Shown: positions 11,901-24,400 of the stretch, piece after piece
How the letters are laid out: each line of letters opens with the position of its first letter
How positions within the stretch are numbered: the first letter of the stretch is position 1
DNA from: Welwitschia mirabilis
Taxonomy: Eukaryota; Gnetophyta; Gnetopsida; Welwitschiales
DNA: 64,000 bases
Assembly (NCBI GenBank): GCA_051453625.1
Contig: JBOZIK010000001.1
Span: 168,448,353 to 168,512,352 of the forward strand
Reading direction: 5' to 3'
Made by a program: the position numbers and the translations under genes
The notes under the pieces: generated by a model
The model's database searches: none
Seen by the model: only the letters and a program-made list of their open reading frames with translations
Told to the model about the DNA's origin: nothing

Positions 11901-13650
11901 GTACTTCAATGATTTATTACTTTTTCTATCAAATAGACTAGTAGTAGATCTAATACAATGATGCATGAAAAATTAAGATTAATAGAAATGTTTTTATAAT
12001 ACATTACTATTAAAAATTAATAAAATACATAATTTAACTTTTAAATGATGATGGAATTTGTAAAAAGATGAAAACACTAGTCGAAGTAATGGTAGTGCTA
12101 GCTAAGTGTGAAAGCTTATATTCTAGAAGCTAGATAGTAAATATATAAAAATGTTATGCTACCTGTTAAAGGGAATTTAATAAAATAAATTTTAAATTAA
12201 AATTTTCACATTTACAACACAAATAAACTTATTGATATTGAAACACATAGAGAGGCTCCATGAAGTTTGGGATAACTTAAGCAAATCCTATCTATAATTA
12301 GGAATGCAAAAATAAGGTTTAGACTAAAGTTTAATAGAGTTGAATTTCCACATAATAACTTTTAGGTAAATGTACATAGATCCATGTTACTATGCTTTAA
12401 ATTCTCCTAGTTCCCATAAAGCATATAAAATCTTTTTATCATTTTTATTAAAAAAATTTAAAATAAAAAACAAAAAAGAATTTTTAAAAGAAAATTATTT
12501 TTAGAAGGAGAGAAATACCAAATGCAAATTCACAACTATAAACTTTCTATGTCTTAACTTCTATTATGATTTATAATCTTGAAAGACATGTTCTAGCAAT
12601 CATAGTATAAGTAGTAGTTTTAAATAAATAAATTAAGGCACTCTATTGTAGTATAATTAACCCCGATTATAATTTTTTCACTAGGATTATATAGGTATTT
12701 TAAAGCTTAAAAGATTACATATGATTTTCAAATAAGGATTTGAGTAGAAAGGGTCTTAAAAGGGATTTAAAAATGATATTATAAAAGATAGAATATATTT
12801 CTCCTCCTAGGAATCAGGAATAACTATTTATAAGGAAATATATTGAGCAAATGCAAACCATGTAAAAGATATTATACTAAGTACAACTTAGATTTGTAGA
12901 TAAGTAATTAATTGACTATATATTTCAAATGTCATGAAAGTATACATATTAGAGATGTTTTATTTTACAATGAAATATAGGATACACTAAGAATCATTTG
13001 AGATATCATAAACTAACTTATAAATCATATAAAATCTAATAATACAATTAAGGAACATGTCTAAAAAATAAATATGAAATAGTACTCAAAATGAACTATT
13101 ACATAACTAGTATCCATAATTAAATCAATGATGAAAGAATAAGTAAAATCCAATTACATATTAAATTACATTTATTAATGATGCAAACATTGTATAAAAT
13201 ACCAAATCAACATAGATAAAGTACTAGATCTTAATAAAATAGATGTTTCATGGGTCAATCATAATAAGAAAATCACTTATCTTATAATGGAAGAGTTTTA
13301 ATAAATAAACACATATTTTTTTTTAACATGGAATGAAGTGTCGAATTGAATGATGAATGAATCAATTATAAAGAAATTATGGTATCTTTTATTCTTAAGG
13401 TATAATTTTCTTATATATACTTCCTTGGGATTAGATATGTTCATTGTTACATTTGTGTTATTAACAAATGGGTAATGATGGATATTGTAGAGCAATAAGA
13501 TATGGAGATATAGTTATTAGTATTCATAGAGTAGCTCAGCACTGGGTTATAAGGTTAATTCATAAATGCATGATCTATTTATTTTTCCATTTTTTACAAA
13601 CCTCATTATTTTCTAAAATGTAAATGACACTACAAGAATTGATGTTAGTA
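11900..13650 (-). repeat. Gypsy A leader and LTR-like sequence
   Basis: No coding sequence was recognised here. The stretch 12535-12870 aligns with 17327-17640 next to gypsy B (shared CTATGTCTTA and ATTGTAGTAT segments). The stretch 12900-13500 aligns with 53480-53990 (shared AATGATGCAAACATT and AAAATCCAAT segments). It therefore belongs to the dispersed LTR repeats of this locus. A candidate decayed primer-binding site may lie near 12527-12542, but it is weak. Confidence 0.55.
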
Positions 13651-13849
13651 CTAGTTTATTTTGTTGCATTATATCTAAAAAAATTTGGATAATATAAAGT
13701 GACCTATAAATAAAATACTTAAAATTAGTTCTTCTTAATAAAGATTTCAAAAACTAAGGGAGAAAAACATGATTAATAAGAATTTCACTATAAATATTAT
13801 GCCTTAAATATACATTAATTTTCTTAGGCTTAGTAGTTAAATATGTTAA

Positions 13850-14930
13850 ATTTCATGCATAAACAATCCTTTTTTATCCCATTCGTAGAAATTACATGTT
13901 CTAGGACTATACCTTATGTAACTATGAAATGACATTTCTCCTAATCAAGGAAAGGATTTTCCTCCTTAAAACATACAAGAACAAGTTTCACTTGATGTAA
14001 GCATGAATTAAATGTTTCATCAAGAATAAATAATGCATCTAAAAAAACTCTTACAAATTCTTAAATTACATTAGAGAATACTTTTATCATGCATTATTAG
14101 AAGGTAGATAGGTCATCACATATGACAAAACATAGTAATATATAAGAAATTCTTTCAAAAGAAAATGTAAAAGTTTTTATTTATTAATATTTAAAGGCAC
14201 CTTCTATTTGGTTATGTTTATAATATTCATCTAAGAAATAGTATTACTCATGACCCACTAATATTTTTCATATTTAATCTACAAAGTATAAAGGAAAATT
14301 ATCTTTGTAAATCATGATGTGAGTTTTATATCATCAATGCACATTTTCCATCATGCTTTTACTCTAGTTAGAATATTTTCGTTTTTAACTACATTCATTC
14401 TAGACCTTTTAGAAATAGTTTATATGGGGTTTACCCATTGACAATAAAAAATTGAATAGATATTACCAATAGATAGTAGTTTAAATATTTGTCTTAATTA
14501 CTAGTTATTTCAAATGTGGGTTAACTCTATGTTGAGGTTATTTAGTAAGCTTATCATTTTATTTTAAATAAATTTTATGTATACATATAATAGGAAAAAT
14601 TCCTTTTAGATCAAAGATTATCCATTTCATAGCCTTTTTATGATGATTAAGGGTATAAACTAAGGCTTATTCTTATAAAGTTGACAATTTTGTAGAGATA
14701 AATATAGTATAGAAATTATTATCTCCTACTAATTTATACTTTAAATCTTTAAAAAGAGATCTAAATTCAACATTAGAAAAATAATATTCATTAGAACATT
14801 ATTTTTGCAGTGCATGTAATAAAGGTTTAAGTTTATCTTTTCATTTTTGATAGACCCTGATTGAAATTTTTATGAATAGCAAGTGCTAATTCTTTATGAG
14901 GGTTTGCATAGTTATATTCTAAGGATGAAA
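13850..14930 (-). pseudogene. Gypsy B reverse transcriptase (broken)
   Basis: The plus-strand text around 14395-14660 is the counterpart of 8590-8850 in gypsy A. It shares the wording for the region before the RT catalytic fold and for the CIDYRKLN-type motif, with independent base changes. Indels and stops are abundant. It is called as RT by alignment to gypsy A, whose RT motifs are clearer. Confidence 0.65.
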
Positions 14931-17250
14931 AGAAATCAAATATTTTATCTTCATCAACTTTATTTATATTAAAATCTTCTATGTCATCCATATAATTTTT
15001 TTTAATTCAAATGATGTTAAAAACTTGTAACTTTGTATTTATTTTTTCAAAGAAAATATTTACTACTTCATCTCTATAATTTAAGAGAGAGTTAGAGGTG
15101 GTTAAGAATGGTATTTTGAAGATAAATAAGACACCCTTATGTTTTCTACCATCTCTAAGACTACAAATTCAATTGAATTGTAAAATTTATTAATTATATT
15201 AGGACCTCCGCCATTATTTCATTAGGGATTTTAATTGAGTGATCTACACATTATAAGGTGATTTTGATTTTATATAGATTTTCTAGCCAAATTTATTTTC
15301 ATAACATATATTGTGCTTGGTTCACACTAACTTATAGATGTAATAGGGATTTATTAATTCTCTCATTACTTATGTTACATGAATTTATTGGGGAATTAGC
15401 ATTTATAAACATTGGTGAAAGTTTGTGCTGAATCAAGGCAGTATATATATATATATATAAAAGAATTTGTGGATATAAGAGGACTTGTTTGATTGCATCT
15501 AATAAAGGAATGTTAATTTATAATTTCTTAAAGATTTTTAAGTACTTTTCTTTGAGTTATTTCTTTCTTAGATGAGTAACGTACTTATAAAATGGGGCTT
15601 GTCTTATATTTTCACATTTGTATCTGTTAATTTTATATTATTTATATTATATAGGCTTAAAAATTGATTGAGATTTATGATTACATATAGAGGGGCCTCA
15701 TTTAGATGGTTGAACATTTTTACTTGTCTATGTATGATTTCTAAGTGAGATTACATTGACTTCCCTAACATTTTTCTTGTTCTTTAATAGTGTTAGTACC
15801 TTGTAGTTTGGAAATAGGTTGAGATAAAATCTTATGTTTTTCTCATTAATTAATTAAAAATAACAGATGAGATGTAGTCTGAAAAATTAATTTATTCCTT
15901 GTTTTATATATTAAATATTCTAATCACTTTTATTATTGATTTTAGCTTTTTTACTATTACTTGCTATTTAAATTTTTGTGAACTATTTTAGAACATATTC
16001 TACTGATTTACTTTAAGTTGTCTAGGTGCTTATGAGGTATATGTTTTATTTGATAATTCTAAGAAAATATTGAATGGTTTTTTTTCATTTTAGTCTAAAA
16101 AAATATACATATAGAAGAGATGATTTGCATTATTACTAGTTCAAAAAGGGTCTTTTATATTATACATTATTCACTCACATAGGCATTATAACTTTATAAA
16201 TTGAAATAGATGAACATTCATCTATTTTTCATTTATCAAAAGCACATATAGCACATATACTAGATCCAATACCACTACATATTCTATACAAATAATTTTG
16301 ATCTAATTAATTAGTTATAAGATCTAGTTTTTTATTCATATTTGCTTCCTTATCTAACTTATCTAACGTATATTCCTCATTTAATTCATATATTCATTAT
16401 TCCATGGCTTTAGAATATTGTGTATGATTAGTTAGATTTTTTTTGTATATGGTATTTTCCAATTTTTAGTACTTTTAGCTATGTTTTCTAAAGTATCTAA
16501 TGCTTTATCTAGTTTCTTAGATGTAAAATATCTATAAAAGATCCACCACTCATCATCTTGATTAGTTACCTACTTTGAAATGTTAACCCTTTATAGAAAA
16601 ATTTATCAATATCTAAGATTTAAAACCATGCCTTAATATATCTATAAAGTGTTCAAATTCTTTGTTAAAAAGTTTACTATCTTGTTCCTACAACTCGATA
16701 TCAAGTTTCTTATGGAAAATTTTACTACCTTATTCTTGCAAGTTGATAATTTTTTATCTTGATTTATTGGTTTTATGTGGTAGAAAGTATTTTTTTAATA
16801 ATTTTCAATTAAAATTTTCCATAACCTAATTGAGTATTATCTTAAGTTATGTAGCTAGGCTTTAAATTTATATTTCAAAGAAAAAGAAAATAGCTTCATC
16901 CTATATACATTAACATAATTATCTATATGGGTATCATAGCTTTGAATTCTACATACTAAATGTTTATAAGAATCCTCAAAATATAACTATGAAATTTAGG
17001 AAAAAAATACATATGAGATATTTTGTTTCAATTCAGTTTCTACAAGATAATATCATACAAAAATGTATTATTAAATAATTAAGTTTCTATAAAACTTATA
17101 GTGTTCTTTTAAGTGAATCTTAAGAGATATTAACTCTATTAGTTTCGAGCATGGTTAATTTAATTAGACAGAATCCTAAAGGGTCTCAAGTTGGAGTTCA
17201 CTAGTTTAAAATATAGGTTTATAATAGTCTCCATCAAAATTAAAGTGAAG
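14931..17250 (-). pseudogene. Gypsy B protease and gag (broken)
   Basis: Protease-region sequence lies at about 15020-15420 and gag at about 15600-17000, both parallel to gypsy A 9677-11600. The gag motif MSGGSFID is readable near 16510-16560. Next to 17250 the leader matches gypsy A around 11780-11890, then diverges. About 600 bp of leader present in gypsy A (11900-12530) is missing here. Everything is frame-broken. Confidence 0.6.
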
Positions 17251-17326
17251 GTCGTTATAATCTAGTGGTTAAGTGTTTCCATTCATCATGCAGGAGGACT
17301 AGGTTTAATCCATAGCATTAATTCCA
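17251..17326 (+). tRNA. Decayed tRNA-Asp copy with 3' CCA at a primer-binding-site position (not a working gene)
   Basis: Starting GTCGTTATAATCTAGTGG, the segment aligns end to end with plant tRNA-Asp(GTC), mostly through C-to-T and G-to-A changes. The A-box region is TCTAGTGGTTAAG. The anticodon arm reads TTTCCATTCATCATGCAGGA (anticodon GTC changed to ATC). The B box is GGTTTAATCC. The 3' end reads CATAGCATTAATTCCA, lining up with the acceptor strand plus CCA at 17324-17326. Eukaryotic tRNA genes do not encode CCA, so a reverse-transcribed mature tRNA is favoured. It sits between the gypsy B gag leader and its LTR, where the minus-strand complement would be the primer-binding site. Confidence 0.6.
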
Positions 17327-17668
17327 AAATATTACTATGTCTTATGTTATAATTAATAACTTTTGGAATAAGTGCCCTACTTTTTAAGATATAAGTAGGA
17401 TTTCAAATGAAATAAAATGAAGCATCATATTGTAGTATGGTTATTCCTAACTTTTATGTTTTCGTATAGAATACAAGGTAGGTCATAGCTCTTAGATATT
17501 TAGGAAGAGGATTTGAATAAATATTACATAGAAAGTATTTGGCAAAAAGTCAAGATATTAGAGAAATTATATTCTAGGAATTAAAAGTAACTTTTTACAA
17601 GAAAATTCACCAAGAAAGATAAGATAAGTCAAAGATAGCATGTTAAGTAAATTTTTGCACTTAATGTT
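17327..17668. repeat. LTR end segment shared with gypsy A
   Basis: This block matches 12535-12870 over its length, with an ATTGTAGTAT core and a TAGGAATTAAAAGTAAC segment against TAGGAATCAGGAATAAC. In gypsy B orientation it is the LTR 3' end next to the primer-binding-site position. No coding content was seen. Confidence 0.6.
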
Positions 17669-18445
17669 TTACATTTTGAACCATTTAATTATAGTAAACT
17701 AATATATTTTTAGGGCTTTATGTATTATATTTATAAGTAATTCATTAGTACCCATGTTTATCTATTAATTTTCAAAATCATGATTAAGAGGACTAATATT
17801 TGATCTATAAAATAAACCAAGCTTCTTAGACTTCATTAGAGCTAAACTGAGTGAAGGATATTAGTATTGCCATCGAGATCTTCAACAGCATTAACATTAT
17901 GAAGAAAAGTGAGTTTTGTAATTTATGGTTAGTTAATTAAATACAACAGTAATAGATTAACCTTAGAGCCTAATTTTAAACCAATATATGAAGATTAAGA
18001 ACTACATATTTATGCCCTAATACCTAAGGAGTCTTGTCACCATCTTTTCATTAATAACAAGGACATTCTATTGAATATTATTAACTATCAAAAGAGCTAT
18101 GAAAGACTAGCCTGCCTTAGTGGCTAATCATCCTTTATCCTTTTATTTATCCATTCCTTATTAATACTAGAGCTTCGAATTCATCTTCATTAGAGAATCA
18201 TGATTGATACTAGATCTTGGAATTTACCATCTATTTCGTTTAAAGTTTTACATTTTAAACTCTTCAATTTTAGTAAATTAATATATTTTTAGGGTTTTAC
18301 ATATCATATTTGTAATTAATTCATTAGTACTCATGTTTATATGTTAATTTTTAAAATTATGATTAAGAATAACTAGTTTATGTTATTTGTTTTATAGAAC
18401 AAACCAAGCTTCCTAAACTTCATTGAAGCTGAACTAGTTAAAGAT

Positions 18446-18527
18446 ACTAGTATTATCATCAAGACATTTGATAGTGTTAATATTATACTAGTATTATCAT
18501 CAAGACATTTGATAGTATTAATATTAA
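18446..18527. repeat. 41-bp direct tandem duplication
   Basis: The unit starting ACTAGTATTATCATCAAGAC occurs at 18446 and again at 18487 with a single G/A difference. It is a late slippage duplication inside LTR X unit 2 and is absent from unit 1. Confidence 0.9.
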
Positions 18528-18721
18528 ACAAAGTGGGTTTTGTAATTTTGGCTTAGTTATTTAAATACTAAAGTGGAATATTAACCTTAGAGCCTAGTAT
18601 TAAACCAACTTATGAAGACTAAGGACTACATATTTATGCTCTAATACGTGATGAAATCTATTACTACCTATTTATTAATAAGCAGGATACACTAATGAAT
18701 ATCTTGATTCCTAAAGAGAGA

Positions 18722-18730
18722 TATAAATAC
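18722..18730 (+). promoter_or_regulatory. TATA-box-like element in LTR X
   Basis: TATAAATAC at this position is followed by TAGCCTACC. The equivalent positions read TATGAAAG in unit 1 (near 18107) and TATAAAAG in the third copy (52599). A shared position in all three copies fits an LTR promoter on the plus strand. Activity cannot be judged. Confidence 0.4.
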
Positions 18731-20002
18731 TAGCCTACCCTTGAGGATAATCATTCTTTATCCTTTATCCTTTTATTTATCCATTCATGATTGATATTGG
18801 AACTTGGAATTCACCTTTATTAGAGAGTCATTCATCATCATTCATCAGGACCTTACCATATCTAGAATTCTAATGCCTATGATAAAGGATTATTTCATCA
18901 TGAGGTGCTAAGCCTTTTTTCCCTCCTAAGGTATGAGAAAATGGCTATTTCATTTGGCATCCATCATGTCTTACTTTAATTTATGACTTGGTATTCTGTA
19001 TAGTGGTTTCAATATTAGTGAGTGTATTTTAATCTATGATTAAATCTACTTTATGTTTTTATATCTAATTCAAGTAATATTACCAATTATGCGATAGTGT
19101 TTTTTAAATGTTTTCTTATACTTATTTATTAGAGTTAAGTCTCTAATATTTTATAGAATTTAGATGATTAAGATGTTAGTACATGATATCTTTAATGCTA
19201 TCTTAGTGTTTTCCTACATTTCATTGAAGAAATGATAATCTTATACTCATACCTTTTTTATGTTTAGAATTTGTAGAAGAATAATTTATTACTGCTCTAG
19301 AAAACCAAGTTATACTTAGTGAATTATCTCTTACTTAGATAAATTTTTCATGACATATTTTCCTATAAATAATCATATCTAATTATTAAATGGAGATATC
19401 AATTTAATTGATTACTTTCTAAATCCCCCTCATACTCAAGATTTATCTACAAAACAATTGATAGTTTTTGCAAGCTCTAAAGTACCTTTTCAGTTCCTAT
19501 GAAAGAATGAAAATTAAGTTGTTGATGCTATAATAGAATCCCAAGTTTCTTTTTTAAAGCTACTATCTATACTCTAATTACTATGGCATATCTTCCATAA
19601 ATTACAATCTATTATAAAAATCAAGGTGTAGAAAGTTTTTAGTAATATTCTAAAGGCTTATAATCTATGTTCCTTGGATTAATAAGAATCACTTTTTATT
19701 TTTAAATTTTTTCTAGTTTTATTTAATTTTCTAATCTATTATTATCAAAATTACCAAAATTTTATTTTATACCTTTTATAAGAATTAGGCATATCGAGAG
19801 AATAGGAGTGTGAATCTACTCATACTTACTTCAAATATGTTTGAGTGATGACACTTCTATCTATGTGTGATTTATCTTTGTTTTTACATTCTTAGTTATA
19901 GAAAGGATTTAAACATGAAAGAACTCCTTGTGTATTGTGATATTAATAGGTACTTACATTGCTATGGGAGAGTGAGAAGAACAAGAGCGAAAGAGAGGGA
20001 GA

Positions 20003-20146
20003 GCATCTTAGCACCCCAGCTATGGGTAGAAGTTGCTAGTGAGGTAAGGAAAGTCAAAGAAAGTCTATAAAAAGGCATCTTAGAACCCCATCCATAAATA
20101 GGAGTGACTAGTGAGGTATGGGAAGGCTACAAGGGGAAGTTTACAA
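20003..20146 (+). repeat. 72-bp tandem repeat in the LINE-1 5' leader
   Basis: GCATCTTAGCACCCCAGC at 20003 and GCATCTTAGAACCCCATC at 20075 begin two diverged copies. Each continues through a CTAGTGAGGTA segment. Leader repeats are common in LINE promoters, so a regulatory role is possible but not shown. Confidence 0.7.
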
Positions 20147-20431
20147 GAGGTCTCTAGTCTTTTCTCTTTACTAAAGAAGAAGTAATAACTAGGTGCTATA
20201 ACACTTTTTAGCTAGCAAAATCTATAAATCCTAGCATATATTTTTGCCAAGTAAGTCCATGGATGCTCCCTCCATGAAATGTTTTAAACAAAATGGCATA
20301 TTTAAGATGTAGGCCCCCTTAGAGTATTGTACTCCTTCTAAGGAAAAATTTAAGTTTAGCCTATTATGTTACTTTGTTTTGGATAGAACCTTTTTAAGGT
20401 AATAATAGATTAGAAAAAGGATAACTATTAG

Positions 20432-21430
20432 ATGGATAACAATAGTAATAGTTCAAGTGGTAGCACTAGCTGATGGACTTATACTATTTAAGGTTAAGTA
20501 AAGATAAGATATTAATAACATAATGCTTAGAGGCCCTTGGTTATTTGGTACTAGGGGAATGGCTCTAGCTAGGTGAAGGCCAAAAAAAGATATAAGTATG
20601 GTTTTATAAAAATTTTCTTTATGGGTGAAGTTACGTGAAACCAGTGTGGCACTCTAGAATCAAAAGTTTTTAAAAAATTTAACAAGATATTTTTGCAAAA
20701 TCATTAGGGTATATTTAATGATACCAAGTGAATTAATAATGGTTCTAGTATGATTCAGTACTTGAATAGATATGTATTTAATAAAAAACCTACAGATTTC
20801 AAACTAATTCATAGTTTTGGATTAAACAAAGTTAGAGTAGAGTATGAAAACATCTCTGATCCATGCAATCATTATGGTTCATCATGACACTTAGGTAAGT
20901 TCTATCCAAAGCTGAAAGATATTACTTGTGATAGATGTGGAAGGAAGAGCCTTAAAACCATAAGTTGCTGAATAGTATAATTCTAAACTTTCAAAAAATT
21001 CAGTCAGAATTTACAAGCAGGTCAATTTAAGAGAGAAAAAGAAGGTTTTCAATTGGTAAAAAGAAGAAAGAAAATGGAAAAAGTAGTTTACTCAAAGCCT
21101 AGTCTAAAAGTAGGTAAACCCATAAATACTAAAGGTAAAAAGTAAGAAGCCCTCTAACCCCTCTTTATTCAAGTAGAAGAAATAGAAGTTATAGTTACAA
21201 AAAATTTTCCTCATCTAACAAATTTACTTATTTAAGTAGAAATTTCTTAGATTATCATTCTAAATCAAGATCTTGGATAGAATCAACTCATCTTTTGTTA
21301 GTGATACACAAGAAAATAAAACAAGAGGTTAGGTAGATTGATAGTTGCAAATAATTATAATAAAGAAGCTATCAAGAACATAGTAAATGGTTCTCAAAAA
21401 ATCATTTAGGAAAACAGAGCAAAAAGAAGA
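20432..21430 (+). pseudogene. LINE-1 ORF1: DUF4283 protein with two decayed zinc knuckles
   Basis: The ATG at 20432 opens MDNNSNSSSGSTS, a Ser/Asn-rich N-terminus of the usual LINE ORF1 kind. It is followed by an in-frame stop. The DUF4283 signature RGPWLFGTRGMALAR lies near 20530-20577. The segment VRVEYENISDPC leads into knuckle 1 (20874-20915). There the second and last Cys are Tyr (TGT to TAT) and a stop replaces one residue. Knuckle 2 (20927-20968) reads CDRCGRKSLKTISC, with His replaced by Leu. Both knuckles are therefore damaged. A basic Lys-rich tail leads to ORF2 at 21438. Confidence 0.75.
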
Positions 21431-21437
21431 ATAATAA

Positions 21438-24400
21438 ATGAATATTATGAGCTAGAATATTAGAGGTACGAAGTTCTATCTTAAATCCAAGAATAACTCA
21501 AGGTCTAGTTCACAATAAGAATATAAAAATAATTTGCCTTTAACAGACTAAATTATAAAAGACATGACATATTATAAATCTTAATGAGAACTGGTAAGTG
21601 GAGTGGGTGGCCAACTATGGTAAAATGGAAGATCTAATCATATTATTCCAAAAGGATATTAAGTATATGAGAATAAGGGCTAATAGATGGTTTTAAATCT
21701 TTGCTATTTAATAATGGAATATAGTAAACATTTATAGAACACAAATCCAAATGCTAAAAAAGAAAGTTTGGAAAAGAAATTCAAAATAGATACAAGGTAG
21801 GAATTGTATTCTAATTAGATACTTTATTCAAATGCTTAGTCCTGAAAAAAAGAAGAGGAAGAGTGAAGAAGGAAGTAGAATAATTATGGTATTAAGGAAC
21901 TTGAGGATTTTATGATAAAGTTAAACCTTGTATACATGCCTATTAACAAGGTTCAATTCACATGGTTAAATAGAAGAAGGGATAAGAGAATTCTATCTAG
22001 AATTAATGGTATCCTCATCTATTCTGTTCTTGCTAAGGAAAACAGCTACTTTTTAGAAGGAAAGAAAATCTAGTAGTTAGATTACCAACCAATATTCCTA
22101 ACTATAGGAAAGACTTAAAGAAAAAGAAACAAAGTTGTTTTTGAACATGCTTGACTTTAGGAAGAAAAATTTGCTTATATATTAAAAACCAATGGAAATA
22201 TAACCTAGAAAACCCAAATAATACATTAAAGAAAAACCTAGAACTACTAAATCAATGGCTAAAAATGTGGAGGAAACAATAGGGACAAAAGTTCAGAAAA
22301 AGGAAAGCTTTGAAGGAAGAGTTAAGAGAAATCCAAGCTATACAGAAGCAAGGTGAAGATCTCCATAAGAGGGAGTGGCATAAACTCTAGGAACTCCACA
22401 AAATCAGGAAGCAAGAGGAGACCTAATGAAGACAAAGAGCCCACGTGAATTGGCTAAAAGATGGAGATAAGCATTCTAAATTTTTCTTTAACCTGGTAAA
22501 TCGGAGGAGACAATCTAATACAATCCATAAGTTAAGATGGAAAAACCAAACTTTTAAGAAAAACCAGGTCCCAAAAGCCTTTATGAAAAATTTCCATGAA
22601 CTCTGAGCAGATAATTGCAGGGCTTGTCCTTCAACGCTTTAGACTAAGTTTTGGCAGGGCCCCCTACGAAAGCTAAAGAAAAACAAAGTGTGGAATGCTC
22701 TGAAAAAAATGAAATTAAATAGGAGCCTTGGACCAGATGATTGGTTGTTAGAGTCCTTTAAGAAGTTTGAGATTTAATTGGTAAATTAGTAGAAAATGCC
22801 TTTGACAAAGTCCTCACCTTGGGGTCAATGCCCGATGCTTGAAACAATACCCATCTAGTAATGATTCCGACAATACAGGAGGGCATTGAAACACAAGACT
22901 TTAGACTAATAGGGGTTTATAATGTCATTTACAAACTCTTTTCTAAACTGCTCGTAGCTCGAATCCAGCCCTTTCCACGCTAGGTGGATAGAAGCACCCA
23001 AGCTAGATTTTTAGAAAATAGATCCATTCTTGATCAGGTAACCTTTAATCATGAAATTTTCCATTTAGGATAAAAAAAGAAGTTAAAAATGTGTGCCTCG
23101 AAATTAGATATTCAGAGAGCATATGATATAGTTTCATGGGATTTTTTAAGACACTTTATGCGCATCAAGGGATTTACCCCTGCCTTTGTAAGTCTCATCA
23201 TGCAAATGCAGGACTCTGCTACATTCAGCTTAAAAATCAACCAGAAGTTGCGTTGTTTTTACAGCGCAGCGAGGGGTCTAAGGCAAGGGGATTCCCTCTC
23301 ACCCTACTTGTTTATTATAATGCGAGATGTTCTACAAGATTATACAGCTAAGGGGGGAGGTCAAGGCATAAGACCGCATGGCCTGGAACTAACGTGTAAT
23401 CATTTTACAAACGGCTCAGTCATCTTCGTGGAAGCAAAGGTGCAACAAATTAGGGCTATCAAGAACGGGTTAGACTTATTTGCAGAAAAATCAGGATTAG
23501 CAATCAGTTGGCCGGAAAGCAAAGCCTAATTTATGAACACCTGGCCTAGTGCCCAAAGAGTGATCGAACAGACACTAAGCCTCCAAAGGGGAAATGTTAA
23601 GGATCTGTACCTAGGAATATCGATGTGTCAATGGAATAAAATAGGCTCCTGGGCAAATCTAAGTCACAAAATGAGTAAGAGATGTCACAATTGGAACACT
23701 CTTTTTTAATGCAGTAAAGAGAATTATTCTAGCCAATTTCGTTATTTCAGCAATTGTCAGATATAACACCTTCATAGGAATTATTCCAGGAAAAGTGCAA
23801 ACAATCCTAAACAGATTTACTAGGAACTTCATCTTGGAAGGGCGAAGAGGAAGGAACAAAATTCATGCAGTGGCTTGGAGTGAAATAGCTAAGCCAGTAA
23901 TAGCAAGAGGTTGGGATATTCAAGACCTAAAAGAGAGTATTTTCTTAGTCCTAGTGAAGTTGATTAATTGAGGCTAGAAAACGAAGAGATTCCATTAAAT
24001 AAAATTACTAAAAAGGAAATACAAAGATTGGGAGGTCAAGAAAGAAGATTCTCCCCCTTTCTTTTTTTCTTTTTTCGTTTTCAAGTTCTCTAGAAAGGGA
24101 GAGTAAAATTAAAGGATTCATTCATTGCAAGGTGGGACAAGGTGATGTTTGTTTCTAGTATTCTAGGATCCCAAAGGGAATCAAACCAATTAAGATCATT
24201 GAAATCCTACTAACAAAATTTTAGCTTAAGAGGAATGTGGATAATAAAATTCGACACCATTAGGGAAGGGTGTTTCTCCCCCACTTAAGCAATGCGACTA
24301 TATATATGATAACGGAGGGCTTATAGAGACTGATTAATATCTTAAAAATCCAACTCACAAAGGAAAAGGATACTAAAATTATGGAAGAAAAGGAAGTAAA

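Larger units (their letters stand above)
6200..13650 (-). mobile_element. Gypsy A: Athila/Tat-like LTR retrotransposon remnant
   Basis: Minus-strand order from right to left is leader/LTR (about 13650-11900), gag (11700-10430), protease (10100-9677), a 545-N gap, RT and RNase H (8900-7330), then integrase (7330-6260). This is the canonical Ty3/gypsy gene order. Gypsy B (13.65-17.33 kb) repeats the RT-protease-gag part in the same orientation. No partner 3' LTR was recognised left of 6200. Confidence 0.8.
13650..17326 (-). mobile_element. Gypsy B: tandem second copy of the gypsy A family, IN missing
   Basis: RT (about 14800-13850), protease (15420-15020) and gag (17000-15600) on the minus strand are co-linear with gypsy A. 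RNase H and integrase are absent: the left end meets gypsy A's LTR-like block at about 13650. At the right end the gag leader is joined directly to a complete tRNA-Asp-like sequence (17251-17326), then to LTR sequence. Two same-orientation copies separated by LTR sequence suggest unequal recombination or a nested insertion followed by deletion. Confidence 0.7.
17669..19650 (+). repeat. LTR X with a 580-bp internal tandem duplication
   Basis: Unit 1 (about 17669-18248) and unit 2 (18249-18850) align along their length. Shared segments include AATATATTTTTAGGG, TTCATTAGTAC, AACCTTAGAGCC and CATATTTATG. A third copy lies at 52163-53470 on the same strand. Conserved TATA-like sequence, a repeated GAATTCATCTTCATTAGAG segment and non-coding character suggest an LTR (U3 plus R) in plus orientation. 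Just past the end, at 19640 onward, GTTTTTAGTAATATTCTAAA could be a heavily decayed tRNA-Asp primer-binding site, but this is weak. Confidence 0.6.

Noticed and set aside
23089-23529. 146-codon frame as a stand-alone gene
   Set aside because: It is an interior stretch of LINE-1 RT; the ATG is an internal residue and homologous protein text continues on both sides.
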